Below are positions 7,528-13,586 of a DNA stretch of 18,720 bases, piece after piece; the first letter of the stretch is position 1, and every line of letters starts with the position of its first letter. Position numbers and translations under genes: made by a program. The DNA comes from PHAA01 sp040217755 (GTDB lineage Bacteria > Bacillota > Syntrophomonadia > Syntrophomonadales > Syntrophomonadaceae), in NCBI GenBank assembly GCA_040217755.1, contig JBEHWJ010000038.1, positions 1 through 18,720 of the forward strand, in the 5' to 3' direction. The notes under the pieces are model-generated. The model ran no database searches. It saw only the letters and a list, made by a program, of their open reading frames with translations, and had not been told where the DNA came from.

Positions 7528-9267
7528 TTACTTTTCCCTCAATACATTTTCTATAGAGGCATCCTCCAACCAGGGTATGGCGACAAATTTATCCTTACTG
7601 ATCTCTTTGATCCTGAACAACCAGGGTATTTCTGCCTCCGCCCGAGCCAGCAGCATCGGATCGCTGGTATTGGTCAGGAACAGACTCTGGTTCACCACCC
7701 ACCATTTGTTGTGGATGCCGGCCCGGTACAGTTCCTCCCGCAATCGCTGGGCCTCCCAAACCGGGGTGGCTTCCGGCAGGGTCACGATGACCACGTCGGC
7801 CTGATTCTCATCACGCAAGCGGGGCAGCAGTTTCTGTACCGAGGGCGGGATCTGGCCTTTGGTACGCTCCACCTCGCGGTGATAGCTCTGGGTGGCGTCC
7901 AGCAGCAGCAGGGTATGCCCAGTGGGGGCGGTATCGATGATTACCACCTGGTCTTCGGATTTTTCCACTATTTCCGCAAAAGCCCGGAATACCGCAATCT
8001 CCTGGGTACACGGAGAACGCAGATCTTCCCGAACATATTCCAGATCCTCCTCGTTCATCGTCTCCCGGGCCTTGGCTATGACCTCCTCCTGGTAATTGGC
8101 CCACTCCTGGCGCTCGTCGATGTGGCTCTGGGTGATGTTGTCCGCCGAGCCGATATAGAGGCGCAGGTGATCGGCGGGGTCGGTCGAAGTCAAGTGAACC
8201 TTGACCCCTTTGCGGGCCAGGGCCAGGGCGATGGCCGCAGCCACCGTGGTTTTGCCTACCCCGCCCTTGCCCATCACGAAGATGACTCTCTTGCCACTGG
8301 TATAAAGGTCATCGATCAGCGCCTGGATAGGGCGGAGCTCCGGTTGGGCAACTTTTTCAGCACTCTTCCCATATTCGTCGCCGGTGAAAAAAGCCCTGAT
8401 TCGATCCAAGCCCAAGATGTTATAGGAGCGCAGCGGCAGGGTATAAATCGGATATTTCTGCAGACTGGCCGGCACATTGGCCAGGGCCTCCTGCTGGTCG
8501 GCCATAATCTTACGGGAAAGGTCATCGCTGGCCTGGTTCAAAACTGCATTGACGATCAGCAACTGGTTGTTTATCCCCAGGGCACTCAGCTCCTGGCTGG
8601 AACGCTCCGCCTCCACCAAGGGGGATTTTTCCGGTTTGGCCACCATCACCAGGGTGGTTCGATTTTTGTCGGCCAGGGTAGCCACGGCTTCCTTATACAT
8701 GTCCTTCTTGTCTTCCAGACCGGCCAACTGGCCCAGGCAGGAGACGCCGTGAGTACTCTCGCTGATAAAGCTGCTCCAGGCGGAAGGCAGCTGCAGCATC
8801 CGCAGGGTGTGCCCGGTCGGGGCGGTATCGAATATGATGTGATCGTACCTCGCTTCGACATCCTGATCGGTGATGAAATGGGAGAACTGGTCAAAGGCGG
8901 CCGTTTCCACGGTGCATGAACCCGACAGCTGTTCAGCCATATTGGCGATGACGCTCTCCGGCAGCTTGCCGATATAGGGAGCCAGGAGCTTTTCCCGGTA
9001 TTCCCGGGCCGCTTCCTCGGGGTTGAGATTGGCCACGATCAGGTTGGGGACCCCGGCGATGGGCACGCCGTGGCCGGTCAGTTCAGTGGCAAAAACGTCC
9101 TGCAGGTTGGAGGCGGGGTCGGTACTGACCAGGAGTACCTTTTGGCCGCGGTCGGCCAAGTTGACGGCCACCGCGCAGGCGATAGAAGTTTTGCCCACCC
9201 CGCCCTTACCGGTAAAGAAGAGGTATTTGGTGAGCAATATCTTGTCCAGGGAAAACGTGGCATACAT
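7528..9267 (-). CDS. arsA: Arsenical pump-driving ATPase ArsA (double-domain)
   Basis: A 579-residue tandem ATPase matching the length of classical two-half ArsA. Each half has a deviant Walker A GKGGVGKT (20-27 and 333-340) and the ArsA signature DTAPTGHT (147-154 and 445-452). The three As(III)/Sb(III)-binding cysteines of E. coli ArsA are represented by Cys118 (SGSCTVETAAF), Cys177 (HGVSCLGQLAG) and Cys420 (SPCTQEIAVF), so metalloid-stimulated ATPase activity is expected. It should energise the membrane permease encoded upstream, receiving arsenite from ArsD. The ATG at 9267 follows GGGGG with a short gap. It is the last gene of the minus-strand operon, 52 bp after arsD. The paired halves and intact cysteines make a Get3-like or anion-pump alternative unlikely. 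Confidence 0.96.
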   Translation of the reverse strand: MYATFSLDKILLTKYLFFTGKGGVGKTSIACAVAVNLADRGQKVLLVSTDPASNLQDVFATELTGHGVPIAGVPNLIVANLNPEEAAREYREKLLAPYIGKLPESVIANMAEQLSGSCTVETAAFDQFSHFITDQDVEARYDHIIFDTAPTGHTLRMLQLPSAWSSFISESTHGVSCLGQLAGLEDKKDMYKEAVATLADKNRTTLVMVAKPEKSPLVEAERSSQELSALGINNQLLIVNAVLNQASDDLSRKIMADQQEALANVPASLQKYPIYTLPLRSYNILGLDRIRAFFTGDEYGKSAEKVAQPELRPIQALIDDLYTSGKRVIFVMGKGGVGKTTVAAAIALALARKGVKVHLTSTDPADHLRLYIGSADNITQSHIDERQEWANYQEEVIAKARETMNEEDLEYVREDLRSPCTQEIAVFRAFAEIVEKSEDQVVIIDTAPTGHTLLLLDATQSYHREVERTKGQIPPSVQKLLPRLRDENQADVVIVTLPEATPVWEAQRLREELYRAGIHNKWWVVNQSLFLTNTSDPMLLARAEAEIPWLFRIKEISKDKFVAIPWLEDASIENVLREK

Positions 9268-9319
9268 GAGAAAGCCCCCTTTATTGCTTAGAATGCAAAG
9301 ATCTGCCCGATTAGCGTAA

Positions 9320-9628
9320 TCAGACGGTGATCCCCGACCAATCCGAAAATTCTTGATTGGTGGGATAACTCCGGGTCTTGACCACCTGCCCGTCCACCAG
9401 GGTAGCCGGCAGGATACCAGCCCCTTCTTTCTGCAGGAGGTCGTTGATGGTCTGGTTGGTTATGAAGACCATGGGGTCGGTGGAAAGGCCATGGCGGCTG
9501 ATGTCAACACCCTTCTGCTGCAGAGAATTGATGGCCGTGGCCACCCGGAGCAACTCGGGGTCGATCGAAGGGCCGCACACCCCGGTGGCGCAGCACATGG
9601 CCGGATCAAAGATCTCGATTTTCTTCAT
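9320..9628 (-). CDS. arsD: Arsenite metallochaperone ArsD
   Basis: A 102-residue protein beginning MKKIEIFDPAMCCATGVCG, which carries the three cysteines (vicinal pair plus one, Cys11/Cys12/Cys17 here) that bind As(III) in ArsD and pass it to ArsA. The rest (GAGILPATLVDG, then a C-terminal W..I) fits the thioredoxin-like ArsD fold and family length. The frame is open to 9682, but the ATG at 9628 has an AGGAGG site and starts exactly where family members start. It lacks the extra C-terminal vicinal cysteine pairs of the E. coli plasmid protein, which are dispensable in that family. It precedes arsA, the usual order, and is separated from the upstream redox gene by 175 bp containing a hairpin. 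Confidence 0.94.
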   Translation of the reverse strand: MKKIEIFDPAMCCATGVCGPSIDPELLRVATAINSLQQKGVDISRHGLSTDPMVFITNQTINDLLQKEGAGILPATLVDGQVVKTRSYPTNQEFSDWSGITV

Positions 9629-9725
9629 TTTGCATTCCTCCTGTCCGATTTGGTCGTTAACATCAGATTGATCCAGTCTCAAGCAAATTTACGTACTCGG
9701 CTTTTTTTCGATTCCGATGCTGCAT

Positions 9726-9769
9726 CAATCCCGGGGGTAAGAACCACACGGCTTGGACCCGGGGGATTG
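9726..9769. other. Hairpin in the long intra-operon gap before arsD
   Basis: Arms CAATCCCGGG (9726-9735) and CCCGGGGGATTG (9758-9769) are complementary apart from a 2-nt bulge, around a loop of about 22 nt. The 175-bp space between the redox gene and arsD is unusual in an operon otherwise spaced 13-52 bp. There is no T-run on the minus strand, so it may be an mRNA processing or stability element rather than a terminator. No gene is supported in this gap. Confidence 0.4.
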
Positions 9770-9803
9770 TCAGCATTACCGGCGAGATCGTACAGCCCGG
9801 CCA

Positions 9804-10061
9804 TCACCCGAGACCGGCCCACCCCATCTCTTCCTTTATATACTTTTTTATCTCTTCCCGGGTTGGGACCTGACCGCTGACCTTGACCCGGTCGTTGATG
9901 ACCAGGGCAGGAATGGCCACGTTCTTATAGACGGCTATCTTCTCTATATCCTTGATCTTCATGACCCGGGCAGCCACATCCAGCTCAGCCAGGGCGTTGA
10001 AGACCTCCCTTCCCAGGTTCTCGCACCTGGCACAACCGGGTCCCAGTATCTTGATCTCCAT
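9804..10061 (-). CDS. Small thioredoxin-like redox protein (CxxC)
   Basis: An 85-residue protein starting MEIKILGPGCARCENL. The Cys-Ala-Arg-Cys motif at 10-13 sits after the first beta strand, as in the small redox-active disulfide (thioredoxin-like/glutaredoxin-like) family. A cis-proline-like IPALVIND segment follows at about 50-57. Family members of this size are single-domain thioredoxin folds often found beside permeases and ars genes in anaerobes. It could reduce a metalloid or a partner protein, but that is inference. The ATG follows GGAGG 8 nt upstream, 13 bp after the arsR stop, so co-transcription is near certain. Confidence 0.88.
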   Translation of the reverse strand: MEIKILGPGCARCENLGREVFNALAELDVAARVMKIKDIEKIAVYKNVAIPALVINDRVKVSGQVPTREEIKKYIKEEMGWAGLG

Positions 10062-10074
10062 CTTAGTTCCTCCA

Positions 10075-10476
10075 TTAGCTTATCTTCTGATTGGGGTGAC
10101 GACCCTCACAGCGGCGGTTGGCCTTACAGGCGATGACCTCCTCGTTGTTGTCCAATCCTTGGAACCTGCTGAATTCCTGCGCCAGTTCGGAGAAGCCGTC
10201 CAGCCTGGTTTGCATCAAGGCGCCCAGCGGGATTATCCCGGCCCCCTCCAGTACGGCCCTGTTTATGGACAGATACGAGTTCTGCCGCACCCGGCGCTCG
10301 GTCACCAGGCCGGCCTTTTTTAACACCTTGACATGCTGGGAGACGCGCGGCTGGCTCATATCCAATACCGCCACCAACTCGCATATGCACAGCTCCCGCT
10401 CGGCCAGGAACCGGATGATCTTGAGCCGGGTCGGTTCACCCAGGGCTTTCAGGATATTAACAGTATTCTCGATCAT
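10075..10476 (-). CDS. arsR: ArsR-family metalloid-responsive repressor
   Basis: A 133-residue winged-helix repressor of the ArsR/SmtB family. It opens with ILKALGEPTRLKIIRFL, and the recognition helix region is MSQPRVSQHVKVLKKAGLV (about 40-58). The metal site ELCICEL places Cys30 and Cys32 in the alpha-3 position used by E. coli-type ArsR for As(III). Extra cysteines at 117 and 123 near the C-terminus could supply a third ligand. The best ribosome binding site (AAGGA) is farther than usual, about 13 nt from the ATG, so translation may be modest or coupled to acr3, whose stop is 23 bp upstream. Placement after acr3 rather than first in the operon is less common. The candidate operators are the 22-bp elements upstream of acr3. 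Confidence 0.94.
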   Translation of the reverse strand: MIENTVNILKALGEPTRLKIIRFLAERELCICELVAVLDMSQPRVSQHVKVLKKAGLVTERRVRQNSYLSINRAVLEGAGIIPLGALMQTRLDGFSELAQEFSRFQGLDNNEEVIACKANRRCEGRHPNQKIS

Positions 10477-10498
10477 AATTCGACACCAGTCCTTCCTC

Positions 10499-11563
10499 TC
10501 AATGAGCTCTGATCATTTCCGGTTCGAAGTACTTTCTCTTATAGTACAAAGCCACATTTACCAGCGATATCAGTACCGGAACCTCGACCAGAGGCCCGAT
10601 GACGGCGGCAAACGCCTGGCCGGAATTGAGCCCGAAAACCGCCACCGCCACCGCGATAGCCAATTCGAAATCATTGCTGGAGGCGGTAAAAGACAAGGTG
10701 GTTATGGTAGGATAATCTCCGCCCAGCCATTTGGCGATAAAAAACGTGGCGAACCACATAATCCCGAAATACAGGAGCAGCGGGATCATCACCCGGATAA
10801 CATCAAGGGGCAGGGTCACGATCATATTGCCCTTCAATGAGAACATAACAAATATGGTGAATAAAAGGGCGACCAGGGTCAGCTTACCGATGCGGGGCAC
10901 GAAATTGGCCTCGTACCAGTCGCGGCCCTTCGACCTGATCATGGTGGCACGGGTGATCAGGGCGGCAATAAAGGGGATACCCAGGTAAACAAACACGCTC
11001 TGGGCGATCTCCAACATGGATACATCGACCGCCATACCAGCCATGCCCAGCCATCTGGGTATGACGGTCAAGAAGATATACGCATAAACAGAATAGGTCA
11101 ATACCTGGAATATGGCGTTGAAGGCCACCAATCCGGCTACATATTCGGGACTGCCTTCGGCCAGGTCGTTCCACACCAATACCATAGCGATACAGCGCGC
11201 CAATCCGACCAAGATCACTCCGGCCATCAGTTCAGGTTTATCGGGCAGCAGCAGTACCGCCAGCACAAACATGACGATAGGCCCGACTATCCAGTTTTGC
11301 ACCAGGGACAGAATAAGCATCTTGGTGTTTTTGAATATCTTGGGCAGCTCTTCATATCGTACCTTCGCCAAGGGGGGGTACATCATCAGAATCAAGCCGA
11401 TGGCGATAGGGAGGTTGGTGGTGCCAACCTGAAACTTTCCCCAGAATGCCGCGATTTTCGGAACCAGATAACCCGAGCCAACTCCGATAACCATCGCCAG
11501 GACGATCCATAGGGTCAGATAGCGGTCCAGGAAGGACAACTTTTTGGTGATCGATTGACTCAA
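10499..11563 (-). CDS. acr3: Arsenite efflux permease, ACR3 family
   Basis: A 354-residue membrane protein with about ten hydrophobic spans, typical of ACR3 rather than the longer ArsB. Cys124 in GLARCIAMVLVWN (TM4) and Glu300 in FTASSNDFELAIAVAV (TM9) match the conserved residues shown to be essential in ACR3 proteins. It exports arsenite, here probably energised by ArsA. The start codon is TTG at 11561-11563, chosen because AAAGGAGG lies just upstream and the protein begins MSQSITKKLSFLDRYLTLW as in relatives. It is the first gene of the operon acr3-arsR-redox protein-arsD-arsA, downstream of a good promoter and two putative operators. Confidence 0.96.
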   Translation of the reverse strand: MSQSITKKLSFLDRYLTLWIVLAMVIGVGSGYLVPKIAAFWGKFQVGTTNLPIAIGLILMMYPPLAKVRYEELPKIFKNTKMLILSLVQNWIVGPIVMFVLAVLLLPDKPELMAGVILVGLARCIAMVLVWNDLAEGSPEYVAGLVAFNAIFQVLTYSVYAYIFLTVIPRWLGMAGMAVDVSMLEIAQSVFVYLGIPFIAALITRATMIRSKGRDWYEANFVPRIGKLTLVALLFTIFVMFSLKGNMIVTLPLDVIRVMIPLLLYFGIMWFATFFIAKWLGGDYPTITTLSFTASSNDFELAIAVAVAVFGLNSGQAFAAVIGPLVEVPVLISLVNVALYYKRKYFEPEMIRAH

Positions 11564-11592
11564 TGCCGTGACCTCCTTTCTATCAGATACTT

Positions 11593-11614
11593 ATTATCGG
11601 TCAAGCTGGGTAAT
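11593..11614. promoter_or_regulatory. Putative ArsR operator, promoter-distal copy
   Basis: This 22-bp element has the form ATTATC-GGTCAAGCTG-GGTAAT. It is 18/22 identical, in the same orientation, to the element at 11670-11691. It lies in the leader between the acr3 promoter and its ribosome binding site, 77 bp from the other copy. The dyad is slightly degraded on its right arm. Assignment to ArsR is inference. Confidence 0.6.
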
Positions 11615-11629
11615 AATCTTCATGCATCA

Positions 11630-11658
11630 TTTATTATATGCGCCCTTGCTTATATAAT
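11630..11658 (+). promoter_or_regulatory. Possible divergent promoter for the DGC operon
   Basis: On the plus strand a perfect TATAAT (11653-11658) with a weak -35-like TTTATT (11630-11635) at 17-bp spacing overlaps the minus-strand -10 almost exactly. Transcription would start near 11665, right before the operator at 11670, and leave a leader of about 350 nt before 12019. I see no better plus-strand promoter nearer the gene, only AT-rich -10-like sequence at 11950-11958 without a -35. Confidence 0.35.
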
Positions 11659-11681
11659 ATCTCTCTTCGATTATCTGTCAA
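11654..11681 (-). promoter_or_regulatory. Promoter of the acr3-arsR-arsD-arsA operon
   Basis: On the minus strand a perfect -35 TTGACA (11676-11681) and -10 TATTAT (11654-11659) are spaced 16 bp. Transcription would begin near 11647, giving a leader of about 85 nt to the acr3 TTG codon. The -35 lies inside the 22-bp palindromic element at 11670-11691, so a bound repressor would occlude RNA polymerase. Confidence 0.75.
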
Positions 11682-11691
11682 GCCTGATAAT
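11670..11691. promoter_or_regulatory. Putative ArsR operator, overlapping the -35
   Basis: Perfect 6-bp inverted arms ATTATC and GATAAT flank a 10-bp centre, TGTCAAGCCT, that contains the -35 of the acr3 promoter. A second copy lies at 11593-11614. The position, symmetry and recurrence are what is expected of an ArsR-family operator. Confidence 0.7.
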
Positions 11692-12018
11692 TTGAAGTCA
11701 GACACACGGTCCGCCACCCCAGTTTCATCGGGCCCGGGAGCATATATAAAAAAGGGAGTATCCCAACGGTGCTCCCATAAAATTTCCTCGAATGCCCTTG
11801 CTCCAAATCAGTTTTCCCGCTCGCCTGGGGCCAATACATGAAGGCGGGCGATTGACGGTCCAACTATCTACGGGTTTGGTACATAGTCTGCAACTTATGA
11901 GCCGCCGCCGAAATTTGCTGACGGCGGATCGGACGCTTTTATGTCATACTATTATTATAGAAATGATCCGATTTTGACTTGGCGGACCCGCCTTAGAGAT
12001 GAATTGGAGGTGTGAGGG
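11692..12018. other. Long structured leader or spacer upstream of the DGC operon
   Basis: No gene is supported here. It holds two possible RNA hairpins on the plus strand: CGCTCGCCT/AGGCGGGCG with one G-T pair (11818-11850, 15-nt loop) and CCGCCG/CGGCGG (11905-11927, 11-nt loop). A short GGCGG-AC-CCGCC hairpin (11981-11992) precedes the ribosome binding site. They do not match a riboswitch class that I recognise. Confidence 0.35.
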
Positions 12019-12423
12019 ATGCTTCAAAAGGTAATGATCCTGCCCTGCAGCGGCATCGGCAAGCCCACCGGGGAGATCGGGCGCCAGGCCGCCTATCGGG
12101 CGGTAAGACAGTTGAGGCCGGACAAAACCGGGATCACCTGCCTGGCCCGGCTGGTGATCGATGACCCCGAAACCATCGATTTGATCCGCGCCAATTATGT
12201 GATTACCCTGGATGGATGCCCTGACGACTGTGCCCGCAAGAACGTCGAACGCTTCGGTAAGATGGTGGATTGCCCCATCCATGTAGCCGACCTCTTGGAG
12301 CAGCACCCGGACCTGCACCCACTGGGGATACTGAACCTGGGCGAGGATGGGCTCAAGCTGGTGGAGCTGATGGCGGACCACGTAGCGGCCCGGGTCGATG
12401 AGTTTACCGGCGAGGAGGGATAG
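12019..12423 (+). CDS. DGC-domain putative zinc-binding protein (first copy)
   Basis: A 134-residue protein with the DGC-domain signature: an early PCSGIGK (Cys10), a central CLARLV (Cys41) and DGCPDDC (Cys67, Cys71), plus Cys85. The DGC family is defined by four conserved cysteines thought to bind zinc, and its function is not established. The first strand and P-C-x-G-x-G-K turn resemble a small-ligand or metal-binding loop. There is no signal peptide, so it is cytoplasmic. The ATG follows GGAGG with an 8-nt gap. It is the first of three tightly spaced plus-strand genes that diverge from the arsenic operon, sharing its 455-bp control region, which suggests a metalloid-related role. Confidence 0.88.
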   Translation: MLQKVMILPCSGIGKPTGEIGRQAAYRAVRQLRPDKTGITCLARLVIDDPETIDLIRANYVITLDGCPDDCARKNVERFGKMVDCPIHVADLLEQHPDLHPLGILNLGEDGLKLVELMADHVAARVDEFTGEEG

Positions 12424-12426
12424 AAA

Positions 12427-12873
12427 ATGACGGCCTTGAACATAAATATGGGTAAGAAACCGGTCCGGGTGGCCATCGTGCCCTGCAACGGCGAGGAGCT
12501 TTGTGAGGGAACCGTGACCCGGTTTGCCACCCGCAAGGTGCTGGAGGAATTACGTCCCGGGCAGACGGTGACCATGTGCATGCCGCTTTTTACGGTAGGC
12601 GACGAGAAGCAGCGCACTTTTACGCACCGGATCGCCACTGTTACCCTGGACGGCTGTGACAAGAAATGCTGCACCACTTCCGCTGCCCAGCAGCAAGGCC
12701 GCCCCATCCATCCCCTGGTGGTCAGCGAGATATTGGCGCGGCAGGGAGCGAAGCTGTCCGGCGACCCCCAGCATTTAAGCGCCGCAGATCATAAACTGGT
12801 CGATTTGGTGGCCGAAGAGGTTGCGGCTAAAGTAGATAGTATAATCGCGGAAATTCACCAGAAGGAGAATTGA
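12427..12873 (+). CDS. DGC-domain putative zinc-binding protein (second copy)
   Basis: A 148-residue diverged paralogue of the preceding gene, starting 3 bp after it with its ribosome binding site (GAGGAGGG) inside the upstream gene. Shared features are VPCNGEELCEG near the N-terminus (Cys20, Cys26), a middle Cys51 and DGCDKKCC (Cys77, Cys81, Cys82). The vicinal pair after DGC is absent from the first copy. Vicinal thiols are typical soft-metal or As(III) ligands, though zinc binding is the family assumption. The spacing implies translational coupling and perhaps a heteromeric complex with the first DGC protein. No catalytic residues are identifiable. Confidence 0.88.
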   Translation: MTALNINMGKKPVRVAIVPCNGEELCEGTVTRFATRKVLEELRPGQTVTMCMPLFTVGDEKQRTFTHRIATVTLDGCDKKCCTTSAAQQQGRPIHPLVVSEILARQGAKLSGDPQHLSAADHKLVDLVAEEVAAKVDSIIAEIHQKEN

Positions 12874-12874
12874 C

Positions 12875-13441
12875 ATGACCGATAAGATTTCGAATACCAG
12901 TTGCTGCTCAGACACAACCAGTTGTTGTACTCCGATCAGCCCGGGACAGCCGATTAGGATGCCTGCGAAACGGCAAATAGTGATCGATCTTTTATTCCTG
13001 GATCTGAGTGTCTGCACCCGTTGCCAGGGGACCGACAGCACTCTTGAGGATGCCCTGGCAGAGGTTTCAGGGGTTTTAGAGGCTACCGGGGTGGAAGTGA
13101 AACTTAACAAGATTAATGTTGACACGCCTGAATTAGCCGAGAAACATCATTTTATGAGTTCACCGACTATCCGCATAAATGGCCAGGATATCCAAATGGA
13201 CGTCAAGGAGACTTTATGCGAGTCGTGCGGGGATCTGTGCGGGGACCAGGTGGATTGCCGGGTGTGGGTTTACCAGGGGCACGAGTACCCCGTCCCGCCC
13301 AAGGGGATGATAATCGAGGCCATCCTCAAAGCTGTCTATGGCGGGCAGATGCAAGCTGATATTCCCCCGGCTCCCTATGTGATGCCGGAAAATCTGCGCA
13401 ACTTCTATGCGGCCATGGCCGGCAAGGATGAGAATGAATAG
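12875..13441 (+). CDS. Cysteine-rich DUF2703-family thioredoxin-like protein
   Basis: A 188-residue protein that I assign to the DUF2703 family from its core (IDLLFLDLSVCTRCQGTD, with CxxC at Cys47/Cys50, then KINVDTPELAEKH and SSPTIRINGQDI, a thioredoxin-like beta-alpha-beta with a cis-Pro-like SSPT). A second cysteine cluster, CESCGDLCGDQVDC (Cys115, 118, 122, 128), follows. An N-terminal extension carries two vicinal pairs, Cys10-Cys11 and Cys17-Cys18. Ten cysteines in 188 residues point to metal, metalloid or disulfide chemistry. The ATG follows GAAGGAG and begins 1 bp after the previous stop. As the last gene of the DGC operon beside arsDA/acr3, a role in arsenical thiol handling is plausible but unproven. 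Confidence 0.85.
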   Translation: MTDKISNTSCCSDTTSCCTPISPGQPIRMPAKRQIVIDLLFLDLSVCTRCQGTDSTLEDALAEVSGVLEATGVEVKLNKINVDTPELAEKHHFMSSPTIRINGQDIQMDVKETLCESCGDLCGDQVDCRVWVYQGHEYPVPPKGMIIEAILKAVYGGQMQADIPPAPYVMPENLRNFYAAMAGKDENE

Positions 13442-13468
13442 GAAATTAAAAGTTGCACCGTAATTTCC
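13441..13468. terminator. Possible transcript-end hairpin after the DUF2703 gene
   Basis: GGAAATTA and TAATTTCC form a perfect 8-bp inverted repeat around 12 nt, starting at the last base of the stop codon. The stem is AT-rich and no T-run follows, so it is a weak terminator candidate. The rest of the 145-bp convergent gap to 13587 shows nothing else. Confidence 0.35.
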
Positions 13469-13586
13469 GTCAAGCATCCACACAGGGCAGCGAAGCAGAG
13501 ATAGTAGCTTCATTTGCCGGGGTACGGGACGAAATCCGGGCGTGGCTTGAAAATTAGTTCGGAGCCGGGAACAGACCTGGGCTTCC

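Noticed and set aside
7489..8919. A 476-codon plus-strand open frame
   Set aside because: It lies antisense within the arsA region, overlapping almost all of a gene with intact ATPase and cysteine motifs, and its translation shows no family motif. Long antisense frames are expected in GC-rich coding DNA.
9629..9682. Extended ArsD N-terminus
   Set aside because: The upstream codons include the AGGAGG site of the ATG at 9628 and do not resemble ArsD, which starts at the FDPAMCC strand.
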